Positions 56,569 to 63,285 of a stretch of 64,000 bases of DNA are shown here, in pieces. The notes beneath the pieces were generated by a model. That model did not search any database. It saw only the letters and a list, made by a program, of their open reading frames with translations, and was not told the origin of the DNA. Within the stretch, counting starts at the first letter, position 1. Each line of letters opens with the position of its first letter. Position numbers and translations under genes: made by a program. This DNA comes from a virus. The DNA lies in IMG/VR virus record IMGVR_UViG_3300024352_000023, positions 1 through 64,000 of that record, one strand, 5' to 3'.

Positions 56569-56863
56569 CCGTTGAGTTGAGGTTTAACGAGTCAAGGTGA
56601 TAGGCAGTTTGTTCTGCACCAATCAGTCGGAACGAATCTTTGATTAGTTCACTGTGTGGTGCGTCGAGATAGAACGCGTTGAGAAGTTGTTCAGCAGTTT
56701 CAAATGCATCGCATTTGCCTGTGAGTTTCATCATGACATCAGATGGCATGTTGTCCACAATCTTCTCGACCAGATGGTGACAGACGCGTTCCCACTCTGC
56801 ATCTGGAATGCAATCGGCAATGAGTTCTGTTACATCTTTAACAATCAGTGATTCAGAGATCAT
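56540..56863 (-). CDS. Hypothetical protein (107 aa)
   Basis: MISESLIVKDVTELIADCIP begins a wholly helical acidic protein. The ATG follows directly on the T-tract of a terminator hairpin. Its end overlaps the NrdR-like gene by 29 bases. No family is recognised. Confidence 0.5.
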   Translation of the reverse strand: MISESLIVKDVTELIADCIPDAEWERVCHHLVEKIVDNMPSDVMMKLTGKCDAFETAEQLLNAFYLDAPHSELIKDSFRLIGAEQTAYHLDSLNLNSTDGLSEATPS

Positions 56864-56865
56864 GA

Positions 56866-56892
56866 AGAAAAGACCCCCGCTAGTGCAGGGGC
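56866..56892 (-). terminator. Intrinsic terminator
   Basis: Minus strand: CCCCTGC-ACTA-GCGGGG (one mismatch) followed by TCTTTTCTTC. It lies between the 120-residue gene and the 107-residue gene, with the latter's ATG at the end of the T-tract. Confidence 0.75.
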
Positions 56893-56911
56893 CAAACATT
56901 CCGAGCAGATC

Positions 56912-57274
56912 TTAGGCAGCTTCTGCAGTGGTGTCTAGGGGCTCGTCTAGGACCCCTGACTCGCGGAGCTTATCGAGCATGCCAACCATAAGTGTGGCGT
57001 GTGCTCTGGTCTGTTCCATGAAGTGCTTAGCACGTTCTGGAGAGATGGTATGGACAGCGCCGTTGGGTTCAACGTAACGCCAGCTTCCATCAGGTTGCGG
57101 TTCACCCTGGAGCGCAAGCCGCTCAGAGTTATGGACGTACCGCATCTCAAGGTTGTGGTAATCCCGCAGACCATCGGAGCTAGTCCATGTAGCACCAAGG
57201 TTGTAGCGATTCTCTTCATCCGCATAAGCGTGGAACTCAGGGATGAGGGACTTAAAGGCAGCAAAGAATTGCAT
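56912..57274 (-). CDS. Hypothetical protein (120 aa)
   Basis: FFAAFKSLIPEFHAYADEEN, YHNLEMRYVHNSERLAL and HFMEQTRAHATLMVGMLDKL give a mixed helical protein. The leader has CACTCAACTCAACATC immediately before ATG and no Shine-Dalgarno; tRNA-Leu lies 22 bases upstream. Unknown function. Confidence 0.5.
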   Translation of the reverse strand: MQFFAAFKSLIPEFHAYADEENRYNLGATWTSSDGLRDYHNLEMRYVHNSERLALQGEPQPDGSWRYVEPNGAVHTISPERAKHFMEQTRAHATLMVGMLDKLRESGVLDEPLDTTAEAA

Positions 57275-57295
57275 GATGTTGAGTTGAGTGTGGGC

Positions 57296-57371
57296 TGGTA
57301 GCCGACCCCGGATTCGAACCGGGACTTGAGCGATTTTAAGTCGCTTGCCTCTGCCGTTGGGCTAGTCGGCC
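57296..57371 (-). tRNA. tRNA-Leu-like (anticodon TAA) with short variable loop and encoded CCA
   Basis: On the minus strand: acceptor GGCCGAC/GTCGGCT (G-U at position 1), D stem GCC/GGC, anticodon stem AGCGA/TCGCT with loop CTTAAAA (anticodon TAA), variable CAAGT, T stem CCCGG/CCGGG, discriminator A and CCA. tRNA-Leu normally has a long variable arm; here it has only five bases, so its charging identity is uncertain. Its 5' end overlaps the stop of the 72-residue gene. Confidence 0.88.
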
Positions 57372-57580
57372 TCACTTGGACTTACCTCTACATCAATGGA
57401 TGTGGAGTGCCAAGTGTGGTCATGGGGTAATGGCTCAGTGCCATACTCCCATGTGTCGTAGTCTTCCTCGTTACGAGGATCGTCTTCAATCAGGATGTAC
57501 TTAGGTGAGTTGTCTGTGATGTACTCACCAATGTTTGCCATTGCCATGGCAAGCAGTTGATCATCTGTGTAATCAGACAT
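57362..57580 (-). CDS. Small acidic protein (72 aa)
   Basis: SDYTDDQLLAMAMANIGEYI then an Asp/Glu/Pro-rich tail (IEDDPRNEEDYDTWEYG). The last ten bases, including the stop, are also the first bases of tRNA-Leu, so tRNA processing would cut this mRNA. Unknown function. Confidence 0.5.
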   Translation of the reverse strand: MSDYTDDQLLAMAMANIGEYITDNSPKYILIEDDPRNEEDYDTWEYGTEPLPHDHTWHSTSIDVEVSPSEAD

Positions 57581-57585
57581 GAGTT

Positions 57586-57620
57586 AAAGGGGCATCCCTA
57601 TAACGAGGATAGGATGCCCC
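57586..57620 (-). terminator. Hairpin terminator after the PcfJ-like gene
   Basis: Minus strand: GGGGCATCC pairs with GGATGCCCC (9 perfect pairs) around a 13-base loop, then TTTA. The next ATG is only eight bases on. The short T-run suggests partial termination. Confidence 0.65.
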
Positions 57621-57630
57621 TGCTGTGGCT

Positions 57631-59337
57631 TCAGCTATCAGATGCTAGCTGTTTCTCACGAGATTGCAAGGCTTGCTTGAATGCTTGTGAGTATTGCTCA
57701 CGTTGCTCATCATCAAGGCGTTGGTTTGCAACACCTGCAATCTGAACAACGTTCATGACACCCATGGATACATCCAGCTGGATGGTGAAGGTTGGCTTGC
57801 CATCAATCATGCAGAGCACAATGAAGTGCTTGCGTTTCTTGATGTCTTCTGCATACCTGGATGCAGAGCCAACACAGTTACGTACTGCTTGTCCCCACTG
57901 TGCAAGTTGGTGGGTATCCATTGGCTGGAAGAATGTCCAGTCACTGTCATCCACGTTGACCTTGATTGGTTGAGGGAACAGATCCTGGTGCAATGACTCC
58001 TTACGATTGGTTACCTTCCATGCTTCTGCTTGCACATAGTCATGGAAGTCAGGCATGCGCCAGCGCTTGGGTGCTTCAAGTTCCTTACCATTCTCCAAGA
58101 TACGCATGATCATGGAGAATGTATCATTCATCTCAAAGAATGATTTGACATGGTAGTCGTAATCACTCCATGAGCTACGAAGTGCACCTGTCTCCGTTTC
58201 ATTAAACTTGCGTAGCATATTAAAGAACGATGCAACGGGCGTGTTCTCCTTCAACCATTGGATAAGACGTTCGTCATACCTGAATTGGTTGAGATTAATA
58301 CAACGCAGTTCATTGAAGTATGTACGATAGTGATCAATAGGGCAGTCAGGCCAGATTCGAATAATGAATTCAATAGAATTACAAGTCTGTTCAAATTCCT
58401 TGAAACCATACTTGATAGATTTACGTTGTGTATTTTCTGGACTGTTGTACTCAGTAGTTGAACGATCAAGCATTGCTTGAAGTTGTTTCTTGATATACGG
58501 AGTAGTAATGATTGTTTCAGTCTTGCTTAAACATGTACCGTAAGACGAATAGCCATAGTCATTCTTCAGTAGCTTAGATGTTGCAATTAAGTTATCAACA
58601 GTGAGTTCATACTTGGTCTTGTCAGGTATAGGTTTGCTAAAGAATGCAGGCATGTCGAGTGCATCAACAAGGTTGTTGCAACGCAAGCGATCAAAGATAC
58701 CACGGCTATCAGTCCATTGAGGAATGGTTGTCATCAACTGAGATTCAAACCTATTAATTGTTTCATTAATGTCACGTGCTTTCTGGTAGTAACTAGCAAT
58801 ACCCATGGCACGCCAGTTGCGACTGTCTTTGCCATTGATGATGTCTTGCTTAGTTACTGTTGCAGAGTAAGTAAAGACTTGTGAACCACGACCAATGGTA
58901 TGTGGAGTACAAGTTTCTATTGTCTTGTAAATATGATTTGGAACCTGCTTAGCAGCAGCTGCAGTGTTCTTGAATGCGTAGGCGTAGCCATAGACATAGT
59001 CTTCGCCTTTCTGTGGGAGCCATGCTGCGTACCAGCATTGCTCGAAGTGATAAAGGACAGCGATAGGTACAGTGCGTGCTTGTGAAGTTGCCACGTCCAC
59101 AAGCTTGGTAAACAAACGAATACGCCCTGGTGCTAGCTGTGCATTGATATGATCAATAGCTTCTTGCTGATAGCTGGAGCGTACCACATCTTCAGGGATG
59201 AGATGTGGGATGTTACCCAGTGGATACTTAGCTTTCTTCGTAGCTTTCTTGGGTTGATTGTCTTTGACCAAAGCCTTGAGCTTTGGATCATAAGCAAGCA
59301 GTTCTTGTTGGAGATGAGAGGGAAGTTGGAAATGCAT
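57631..59337 (-). CDS. PcfJ-like protein (568 aa)
   Basis: The C-terminal ~150 residues match the PcfJ pattern: LAQWGQAVRNCVGSASRYAE, IVLCMIDGKPTFTIQLDV, VVQIAGVANQRLDDEQ. The N-terminal region is long and aromatic, without recognised motifs. PcfJ-like proteins occur on conjugative plasmids and in phages; their action is unknown. The start at 59337 follows a pseudoknot and an AACTCAACTC tract with no Shine-Dalgarno. Confidence 0.6.
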   Translation of the reverse strand: MHFQLPSHLQQELLAYDPKLKALVKDNQPKKATKKAKYPLGNIPHLIPEDVVRSSYQQEAIDHINAQLAPGRIRLFTKLVDVATSQARTVPIAVLYHFEQCWYAAWLPQKGEDYVYGYAYAFKNTAAAAKQVPNHIYKTIETCTPHTIGRGSQVFTYSATVTKQDIINGKDSRNWRAMGIASYYQKARDINETINRFESQLMTTIPQWTDSRGIFDRLRCNNLVDALDMPAFFSKPIPDKTKYELTVDNLIATSKLLKNDYGYSSYGTCLSKTETIITTPYIKKQLQAMLDRSTTEYNSPENTQRKSIKYGFKEFEQTCNSIEFIIRIWPDCPIDHYRTYFNELRCINLNQFRYDERLIQWLKENTPVASFFNMLRKFNETETGALRSSWSDYDYHVKSFFEMNDTFSMIMRILENGKELEAPKRWRMPDFHDYVQAEAWKVTNRKESLHQDLFPQPIKVNVDDSDWTFFQPMDTHQLAQWGQAVRNCVGSASRYAEDIKKRKHFIVLCMIDGKPTFTIQLDVSMGVMNVVQIAGVANQRLDDEQREQYSQAFKQALQSREKQLASDS

Positions 59338-59367
59338 GAGTTGAGTTCGTAGTTGGTTCGTAGTGTT

Positions 59368-59395
59368 GAGCAGTTTAACGTCGTACTCAGGACGT
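59368..59395 (-). promoter_or_regulatory. Pseudoknot leader element, copy 5
   Basis: Minus strand: stem 1 ACGTC/GACGT; stem 2 GAGTA/TGCTC with one G-U pair. It lies 30 bases before the PcfJ-like ATG. Confidence 0.75.
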
Positions 59396-59402
59396 GATGT
59401 CA

Positions 59403-60143
59403 TTACGATTCAACTGTTAACAATTGAATGTTGTAATGTTTGATCCATTCCACCAGCTTTGCTGTGGCTTCTGGTGACTCCAGACCAATGCATCCACTGG
59501 TACCGGACTCACCGTTGAGTTTGCCCCAGCTTGGATCTTGGTGGAAGCCAAGGGCTGAACGGTTGGTGTTGAATAAAGGAATCACTGGTACCCAGAATCC
59601 TTTACCAAGTTCTGGATCATCGAATGGTGCACGGGCAATGCCGTACCGATCGATGGAGTATGTGCCGATGGGCAGTGGTGATTTGTTGCCAGCAATGTTG
59701 CGATTCGCTGTTTGCTTAGAGGCACGTCCTGTTAGAGCAGGCATGCTATCCAGGACTTGACCGTTGGCAACCAACTGTAGTTTCCAGATTGGATCCTTGG
59801 TTTGCTTAACGGTCTCCTTGGTGCGAATCAGCAACAGCTTTGCTGACGGACGATTGCGTGCAGGTGGGATGGGTACATTGTTCTTGAATTGGATCTCAGG
59901 ACGCTCGGAGCCTGGCTCTGGTGGGGCACCAGGGGTTGGTGTGGCATCGAGGGGTAGCATCCCATCAGGGACGCTGCGAGCCATATCACCAGGCCCTTGC
60001 TCTAGAGGTTGTGAGTACATCAATGAACGCAAGTGATCTTGCTGTTCATTGTGATGAGTAACCATGTTGTTGATGTTGTGGACTGCAACGGCAGATCCAA
60101 CACCAAGTGCAGTTGAGATGAGTGCAATCATTGGTAGTTTCAT
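59403..60143 (-). CDS. Membrane-anchored L,D-transpeptidase (YkuD family)
   Basis: An N-terminal hydrophobic segment (MIALISTALGVGSAVAV, residues 5-21) anchors or exports the protein. A Pro-rich linker (~45-98) leads to the catalytic domain with GTYSIDRYG, LGFHQDP (His201) and SGTSGCIGL (Cys218), the HX..SxGC active site. Such enzymes make 3-3 peptidoglycan crosslinks or attach proteins. A phage-encoded copy is unusual. It is followed by two further exported proteins in overlapping or near-contiguous genes. Confidence 0.8.
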   Translation of the reverse strand: MKLPMIALISTALGVGSAVAVHNINNMVTHHNEQQDHLRSLMYSQPLEQGPGDMARSVPDGMLPLDATPTPGAPPEPGSERPEIQFKNNVPIPPARNRPSAKLLLIRTKETVKQTKDPIWKLQLVANGQVLDSMPALTGRASKQTANRNIAGNKSPLPIGTYSIDRYGIARAPFDDPELGKGFWVPVIPLFNTNRSALGFHQDPSWGKLNGESGTSGCIGLESPEATAKLVEWIKHYNIQLLTVES

Positions 60144-60146
60144 TGG

Positions 60147-60536
60147 TTACATGTTACCTGGCCCTGTGGGTGCAGGCGCTGAGTAGTATGCAGGAGCTGC
60201 ATCAAAGTTTCCAGGTCCTGTGCTTGGAGCACGAGGAGGTGGCGGTGGAGGAGTAGGTTGCGGTACAACAGGTTGTTCAACAACAGTTGGAGTTGGTTGC
60301 TGAGTTTGTTGTACTGGTTCTTCTTTGGTTTCAGTTTGGGTCTGGCCGTCTTCTTTGAGCTTGGCTTCCCATTCTTGTTTCGCTTTTACCTGTGGGTCAG
60401 GATCAAGCTTGCCGTCCTGGTCAGGTTGATTATTTGGCATCAATCCACCAATGACCATTTGCATGGTGGCAACACCAGCACAGGCGATGAGGAAGCCAAT
60501 GAAGACTGCGACGCCAAGGATGATCTTTCTTGTCAT
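60147..60536 (-). CDS. Membrane-anchored Pro/Gln-rich protein (129 aa)
   Basis: One N-terminal transmembrane helix (IILGVAVFIGFLIACAGVAT) is followed by a charged coil and a Pro-rich tail (PTPPPPPPRAPSTG, YYSAPAPTGPG) suited to span the periplasm. The ATG overlaps the SH3 gene stop (ATGA), and three bases separate its end from the transpeptidase start. A spanin-like or wall-anchoring role is possible. Confidence 0.65.
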   Translation of the reverse strand: MTRKIILGVAVFIGFLIACAGVATMQMVIGGLMPNNQPDQDGKLDPDPQVKAKQEWEAKLKEDGQTQTETKEEPVQQTQQPTPTVVEQPVVPQPTPPPPPPRAPSTGPGNFDAAPAYYSAPAPTGPGNM

Positions 60537-60802
60537 CGGCAGAGGTAGTCAGAGCGCATCCAGCCAACGAGTCCGTTGTATTCAACGCGATACCAACGCA
60601 TTTGATCACCGCCCCATACCCAGTCCAATGCCCGGAGGTATTGACTGTTCGGTATGGAGGCGATGACTGTGTTGTTCTTGGATGGGCCATTGCGTAGGTT
60701 GACAGATGAACCAGGGTCCCTGGTACATGTCATGGCCCATTGTGCGTTGGCCGGAAGTGCGATAAAGAAGTTAAGTGCGAGTAGTGAAAGCCAGTGTTTC
60801 AT
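60533..60802 (-). CDS. Secreted SH3-domain protein (89 aa)
   Basis: A classic signal peptide (MKHWLSLLALNFFIALPANA, cleavage after ANA) precedes a bacterial SH3 (SH3_3) domain: SVNLRNGPSKNNTVIASIPN, WYRVEYNGLVGWMRSDYL. Bacterial SH3 domains bind peptidoglycan peptides. It is the first gene of the exported three-gene cassette and carries the pseudoknot leader. Confidence 0.8.
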   Translation of the reverse strand: MKHWLSLLALNFFIALPANAQWAMTCTRDPGSSVNLRNGPSKNNTVIASIPNSQYLRALDWVWGGDQMRWYRVEYNGLVGWMRSDYLCR

Positions 60803-60823
60803 GGATAGGTAGATACTGTTAAT

Positions 60824-60850
60824 GGGCAGTTTAACGTCATGCCCAGGACA
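60824..60850 (-). promoter_or_regulatory. Pseudoknot leader element, copy 6
   Basis: Minus strand: stem 1 TGTC/GACG (one U-G); stem 2 GGGCA/TGCCC, again changed in both arms. It lies 21 bases before the ATG of the SH3 protein. Confidence 0.75.
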
Positions 60851-60854
60851 ATGT

Positions 60855-60879
60855 GTTAAAGAGTTAGAACTTCTTTAAC
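60855..60879 (-). terminator. AU-rich hairpin upstream of copy 6
   Basis: GTTAAAG and CTTTAAC pair with inner AGTT/AACT pairs. It follows the stop of the 84-residue gene and precedes the pseudoknot. No T-tract; perhaps an RNA-processing stem. Confidence 0.4.
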
Positions 60880-60900
60880 GTATTAGAAGTTATGTGTTAG

Positions 60901-61155
60901 TTAATCATATTCAACGAGTTGCCACTGTGGATCGAGCTGATCAAGATACAGAGCGAAGCCATCTTCGTCAAGAGGAATCGGTTCGTCTGGATCCAGCTCG
61001 ACAGTTGCTGTACAAAGTGCTGGAGCCCACTCTTCAGGATCAAGATGAGTTGCTCGATAGAGTAGGCGCATTTCGTCAACAAGCGCTGTAACAGTGACAT
61101 GAGTTTCAGTGAATTGAACGTCTTCAATAGCAAGGACTGAACAGTAGTTAACCAT
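60901..61155 (-). CDS. Small acidic protein (84 aa)
   Basis: A beta-rich N-terminus (SVLAIEDVQFTETHVTVTAL) and an acidic Pro-rich tail (ELDPDEPIPLDEDGFAL). Its ATG overlaps the upstream gene's stop. No family is recognised. Confidence 0.5.
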   Translation of the reverse strand: MVNYCSVLAIEDVQFTETHVTVTALVDEMRLLYRATHLDPEEWAPALCTATVELDPDEPIPLDEDGFALYLDQLDPQWQLVEYD

Positions 61156-61340
61156 TAGCCTTCATCCACGTAGGAATACGTTTTGGTGATGACGCACTTG
61201 TACTTATTCCATGCACGAGCACTGGTGTACTCGGCATTGAAACGTTGTTCGTTAAGTACGTTGGCTTGTGCCCTGCGCACAGCGCATGCAGCAAGATTAA
61301 TTCGATCAAACAAGTTGATGTCGTCGGTGAAAGCAGACAT
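61155..61340 (-). CDS. Small helical protein (61 aa)
   Basis: MSAFTDDINLFDRINLAACA and QRFNAEYTSARAWNKYKCVI. The leader has CTCAACTCAAATC directly before ATG and a CTGGG/CCCAG stem further up. Unknown function. Confidence 0.5.
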   Translation of the reverse strand: MSAFTDDINLFDRINLAACAVRRAQANVLNEQRFNAEYTSARAWNKYKCVITKTYSYVDEG

Positions 61341-61367
61341 GATTTGAGTTGAGTTAGTGGACAGAAG

Positions 61368-61423
61368 CTGGGACTTACACTGCCTCCTTCTGTGCTGTTT
61401 GCACAACGAGTACAGACGCCCAG
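61368..61423 (-). promoter_or_regulatory. Structured leader, CTGGG...GTAAGTCCCAG type, copy A
   Basis: On the minus strand CTGGGC opens and GTAAGTCCCAG closes a stem that encloses a TGTGC/GCACA hairpin. The closing sequence is identical to that of a leader at 62.26 kb. Confidence 0.45.
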
Positions 61424-61427
61424 TTCT

Positions 61428-61625
61428 TTAGATTAGCTTAATGTTTGGAATGCTTAGTCCAGTGCCAGGAATACTGACTGATCCTTTGACGCCATTGGGA
61501 CTGGCGTTGAGAGTCAGCTGGAATGGACCAAGCTTGACTGCTTTAGTCAGTGATTTGACACCGTGTTCGGTGATGTTTACACCATGGATGGTGCGATCAA
61601 AACTGATGAGTGATTTCTTAGTCAT
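61428..61625 (-). CDS. DUF4236-like small protein (65 aa)
   Basis: VKLGPFQLTLNASPNGVKGS then VSIPGTGLSIPNIKL repeats the Gly/Ser beta-hairpin pattern of DUF4236. Start overlaps the upstream stop (ATGA). Function of the family is unknown. Confidence 0.5.
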   Translation of the reverse strand: MTKKSLISFDRTIHGVNITEHGVKSLTKAVKLGPFQLTLNASPNGVKGSVSIPGTGLSIPNIKLI

Positions 61626-61828
61626 TTGAGATCGTCTGGTAGTAGCGCTTGGGATTCTTCTTCGTCCATATTTGTCATAACAAATTTCTGTCCATCGGGG
61701 GCAATAAAGCCCCCTATGAATCCCATACCAAGACGATCGGATGTTTCCTTCATACGTGCAACTAATTGCATAGCTTGAAGTCTTTGCATATCCATGGAGT
61801 CTGGTATGCGAGGAGTGTTGTTAGTCAT
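61622..61828 (-). CDS. Small hypothetical protein (68 aa)
   Basis: MTNNTPRIPDSMDMQRLQAM, then GMGFIGGFIAPDGQKFVMT and an acidic tail. The start is chosen after the ATTCACTCCACACT tract. Unknown function. Confidence 0.5.
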   Translation of the reverse strand: MTNNTPRIPDSMDMQRLQAMQLVARMKETSDRLGMGFIGGFIAPDGQKFVMTNMDEEESQALLPDDLK

Positions 61829-61879
61829 TGAGATAGTGTGGAGTGAATGATGAGAGTCTACCAGGCTTGTCAAGGTAAG

Positions 61880-61955
61880 ACCAGGGGTATGTAGATAAAG
61901 GTTCCTTATCTAATATAAGGTTTACCCCTGGTACTCCCCTGCGGGGGTGCAGGGG
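61880..61955 (-). promoter_or_regulatory. Strongly structured leader with two stems
   Basis: ACCAGGGGTA (61880-61889) and TACCCCTGGT (61923-61932) are perfect 10-base complements enclosing a CCTTAT/ATAAGG hairpin. Upstream on the coding strand, CCCCTGC/GCAGGGG (61936-61955) forms a 7-bp hairpin. No T-tract. It lies between the 90- and 68-residue genes and may be a control RNA or a transcription pause. Confidence 0.5.
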
Positions 61956-61958
61956 GGA

Positions 61959-62231
61959 TTACGAGTGCATAGCCTGGTGTTCTTTCCATGCAGCTGCGTG
62001 CATTTCTGCAGCAGTGATAGGTGGTTCACCTAGTTCGTTTGGTGTTGGGTCGTAGTCAAGTTCTTCCTCCAGCATGGAGATGATCTCTTCGACTACACCT
62101 TTGGTATGTGGTGCAAGATGTTCGTCCATCTCATGTCGCTTGCTTTCGCGAGCAAGGACATTCTTAAGGATGGAGCGTACTTCTTCCAGGTAGTAATACT
62201 CGTTTTGTGGATAAGCTTTGGCTTGTTCCAT
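61959..62231 (-). CDS. Small acidic helical protein (90 aa)
   Basis: MEQAKAYPQNEYYYLEEVRS, a basic middle (LARESKRHEMDEHLAPH) and EIISMLEEELDYDPTP. The leader contains the CTGGG-type structured element and a TTCACTCCAC tract. Unknown function. Confidence 0.5.
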   Translation of the reverse strand: MEQAKAYPQNEYYYLEEVRSILKNVLARESKRHEMDEHLAPHTKGVVEEIISMLEEELDYDPTPNELGEPPITAAEMHAAAWKEHQAMHS

Positions 62232-62258
62232 GATTGGTTTGGTGTGGAGTGAATGTAA

Positions 62259-62303
62259 ACCCTGGGACTTACGCACCGTACTTACGTCGATGCTGCCCAG
62301 GGT
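62259..62303 (-). promoter_or_regulatory. Structured leader, CTGGG...GTAAGTCCCAG type, copy B
   Basis: ACCCTGGG and CCCAGGGT pair over eight bases; GTAAGTCCCAG is shared with copy A at 61.37 kb. It lies 28 bases before the ATG at 62231. Confidence 0.5.
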
Positions 62304-62318
62304 ATGTCGGTATAACAC

Positions 62319-62570
62319 TTACGTTGACTTGGGATCAAGCATGATCCAGCCAGTGTAGTTAGCACTGCTTCGGTCAACGCGTATTAAACCGTATTGTTCC
62401 AGTTTGATCAATGCGTTGAGGTATTGATCAAGCCTGGATACTTGAGTTGAACACCGTGGTACATAACACGGTGTGTTCTTATGTCTCTTCTTGTGTGCCA
62501 AGAAGTAGAGATAAATGTTGCGTTGATTGATGGTCAGTCCCCGAACCTGAGGCAGTGCTTCTGTTGTCAT
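62319..62570 (-). CDS. Winged-helix-like protein (83 aa)
   Basis: LTINQRNIYLYFLAHKKRHK, STQVSRLDQYLNALIKLEQY, GLIRVDRSSANYTGWIML reads as a small winged-helix DNA-binding domain (helix, helix, beta-wing). No precise family. It overlaps the 122-residue gene by one base. Confidence 0.5.
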   Translation of the reverse strand: MTTEALPQVRGLTINQRNIYLYFLAHKKRHKNTPCYVPRCSTQVSRLDQYLNALIKLEQYGLIRVDRSSANYTGWIMLDPKST

Positions 62571-63039
62571 CAGCAGTAGTGTGGTTTGGATTCGGGGTAG
62601 ACCTTAGCGAAGTCGTTGGCGAAGTTGACTTCGTAGTTGTGGTACGTCGTCGAGAGCCCGAGGCTTGGCTGGTCTGCGATCTCGTACTCGTCGAAGTATT
62701 GGATGAAGGTTTGGACCGCTTGCTTCTTGGAGAAGATGCAATGGGTGAGGACTGGGAGTCCTGCCTGGTAGTACCATCCACCTTCCTCTGGACCGCCGTA
62801 GTTGAGCGTGGTTTCGTGGACGGTGACAGTCGTTGGGTCTTCGTGTTCCCAGTCCTTGTGGGTGTTGTAGCGCTGGATTGCGTAGCGCAACTTGTAGGAC
62901 TTGGGGTAGTACTTCTGGAGTTCAGAGAGGTAAGACATTGGATTGCGTCGATGAGTTCAGTGATCAGGATTAAGATGATAGCGATGATAACAATGACGAT
63001 GTCAGTGTCATCTTGCTGAGTGTGCTTAGCTTTGGTCAT
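62479..63039 (-). CDS. Membrane-anchored overlapping frame (186 aa), length uncertain
   Basis: A strong Shine-Dalgarno (GGAGG, nine bases upstream) stands before the ATG. The first 34 residues are MTKAKHTQQDDTD and a transmembrane helix (IVIVIIAIILILITELI). After that the frame runs in another phase through the whole 122-residue gene, giving Ser/Thr/Arg/Pro-rich sequence with no stop. The N-terminus looks real; the long tail may be a by-product of the C-ending codon bias of the overlapped gene. Confidence 0.45.
   Translation of the reverse strand: MTKAKHTQQDDTDIVIVIIAIILILITELIDAIQCLTSLNSRSTTPSPTSCATQSSATTPTRTGNTKTQRLSPSTKPRSTTAVQRKVDGTTRQDSQSSPIASSPRSKRSKPSSNTSTSTRSQTSQASGSRRRTTTTKSTSPTTSLRSTPNPNHTTADDNRSTASGSGTDHQSTQHLSLLLGTQEET
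62570..62938 (-). CDS. Tyr-rich hypothetical protein with unusual codon use (122 aa)
   Basis: YLSELQKYYPKSYKLRYAIQ and GWYYQAGLPVLTHCIFSKKQ show 15 or more Tyr residues. Codons end mostly in C or G, unlike the neighbouring AT-richer genes, pointing to a different origin or high expression. Unknown function. Confidence 0.6.
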   Translation of the reverse strand: MSYLSELQKYYPKSYKLRYAIQRYNTHKDWEHEDPTTVTVHETTLNYGGPEEGGWYYQAGLPVLTHCIFSKKQAVQTFIQYFDEYEIADQPSLGLSTTYHNYEVNFANDFAKVYPESKPHYC

Positions 63040-63235
63040 CGTGAAAGTCCTCCATTGGTTCGATGAATTGGAATTCGGATTGATCTGCTTCTCGCATGGC
63101 TTCTTCTAGTTCGTGTGCACGATCAGCCATGGCGTCAAGCAAGTCAGAGTTGTAGTTGTTATCAAGATCTGCCATTGATTCGTCGGCAAGCCAAGGAAAC
63201 ATGGCATCTTCTTGAAGCATGTCAATGTTTGTCAT
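63026..63235 (-). CDS. Small acidic protein (69 aa)
   Basis: Asp/Glu-rich helices (DNNYNSDLLDAMADRAHELE). The leader carries pseudoknot copy 7 and a TTCACTCAATTCAAACC tract. Its end contains the Shine-Dalgarno for the next frame. Unknown function. Confidence 0.55.
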   Translation of the reverse strand: MTNIDMLQEDAMFPWLADESMADLDNNYNSDLLDAMADRAHELEEAMREADQSEFQFIEPMEDFHDDQS

Positions 63236-63258
63236 GGTTTGAATTGAGTGAATTGGCT

Positions 63259-63285
63259 GAGCAGTTTAAGGACATGCTCAGGTCC
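63259..63285 (-). promoter_or_regulatory. Pseudoknot leader element, copy 7
   Basis: Minus strand: stem 1 GGAC/GTCC; stem 2 GAGCA/TGCTC, identical to copy 4. It lies 24 bases before the ATG at 63235. Confidence 0.8.
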
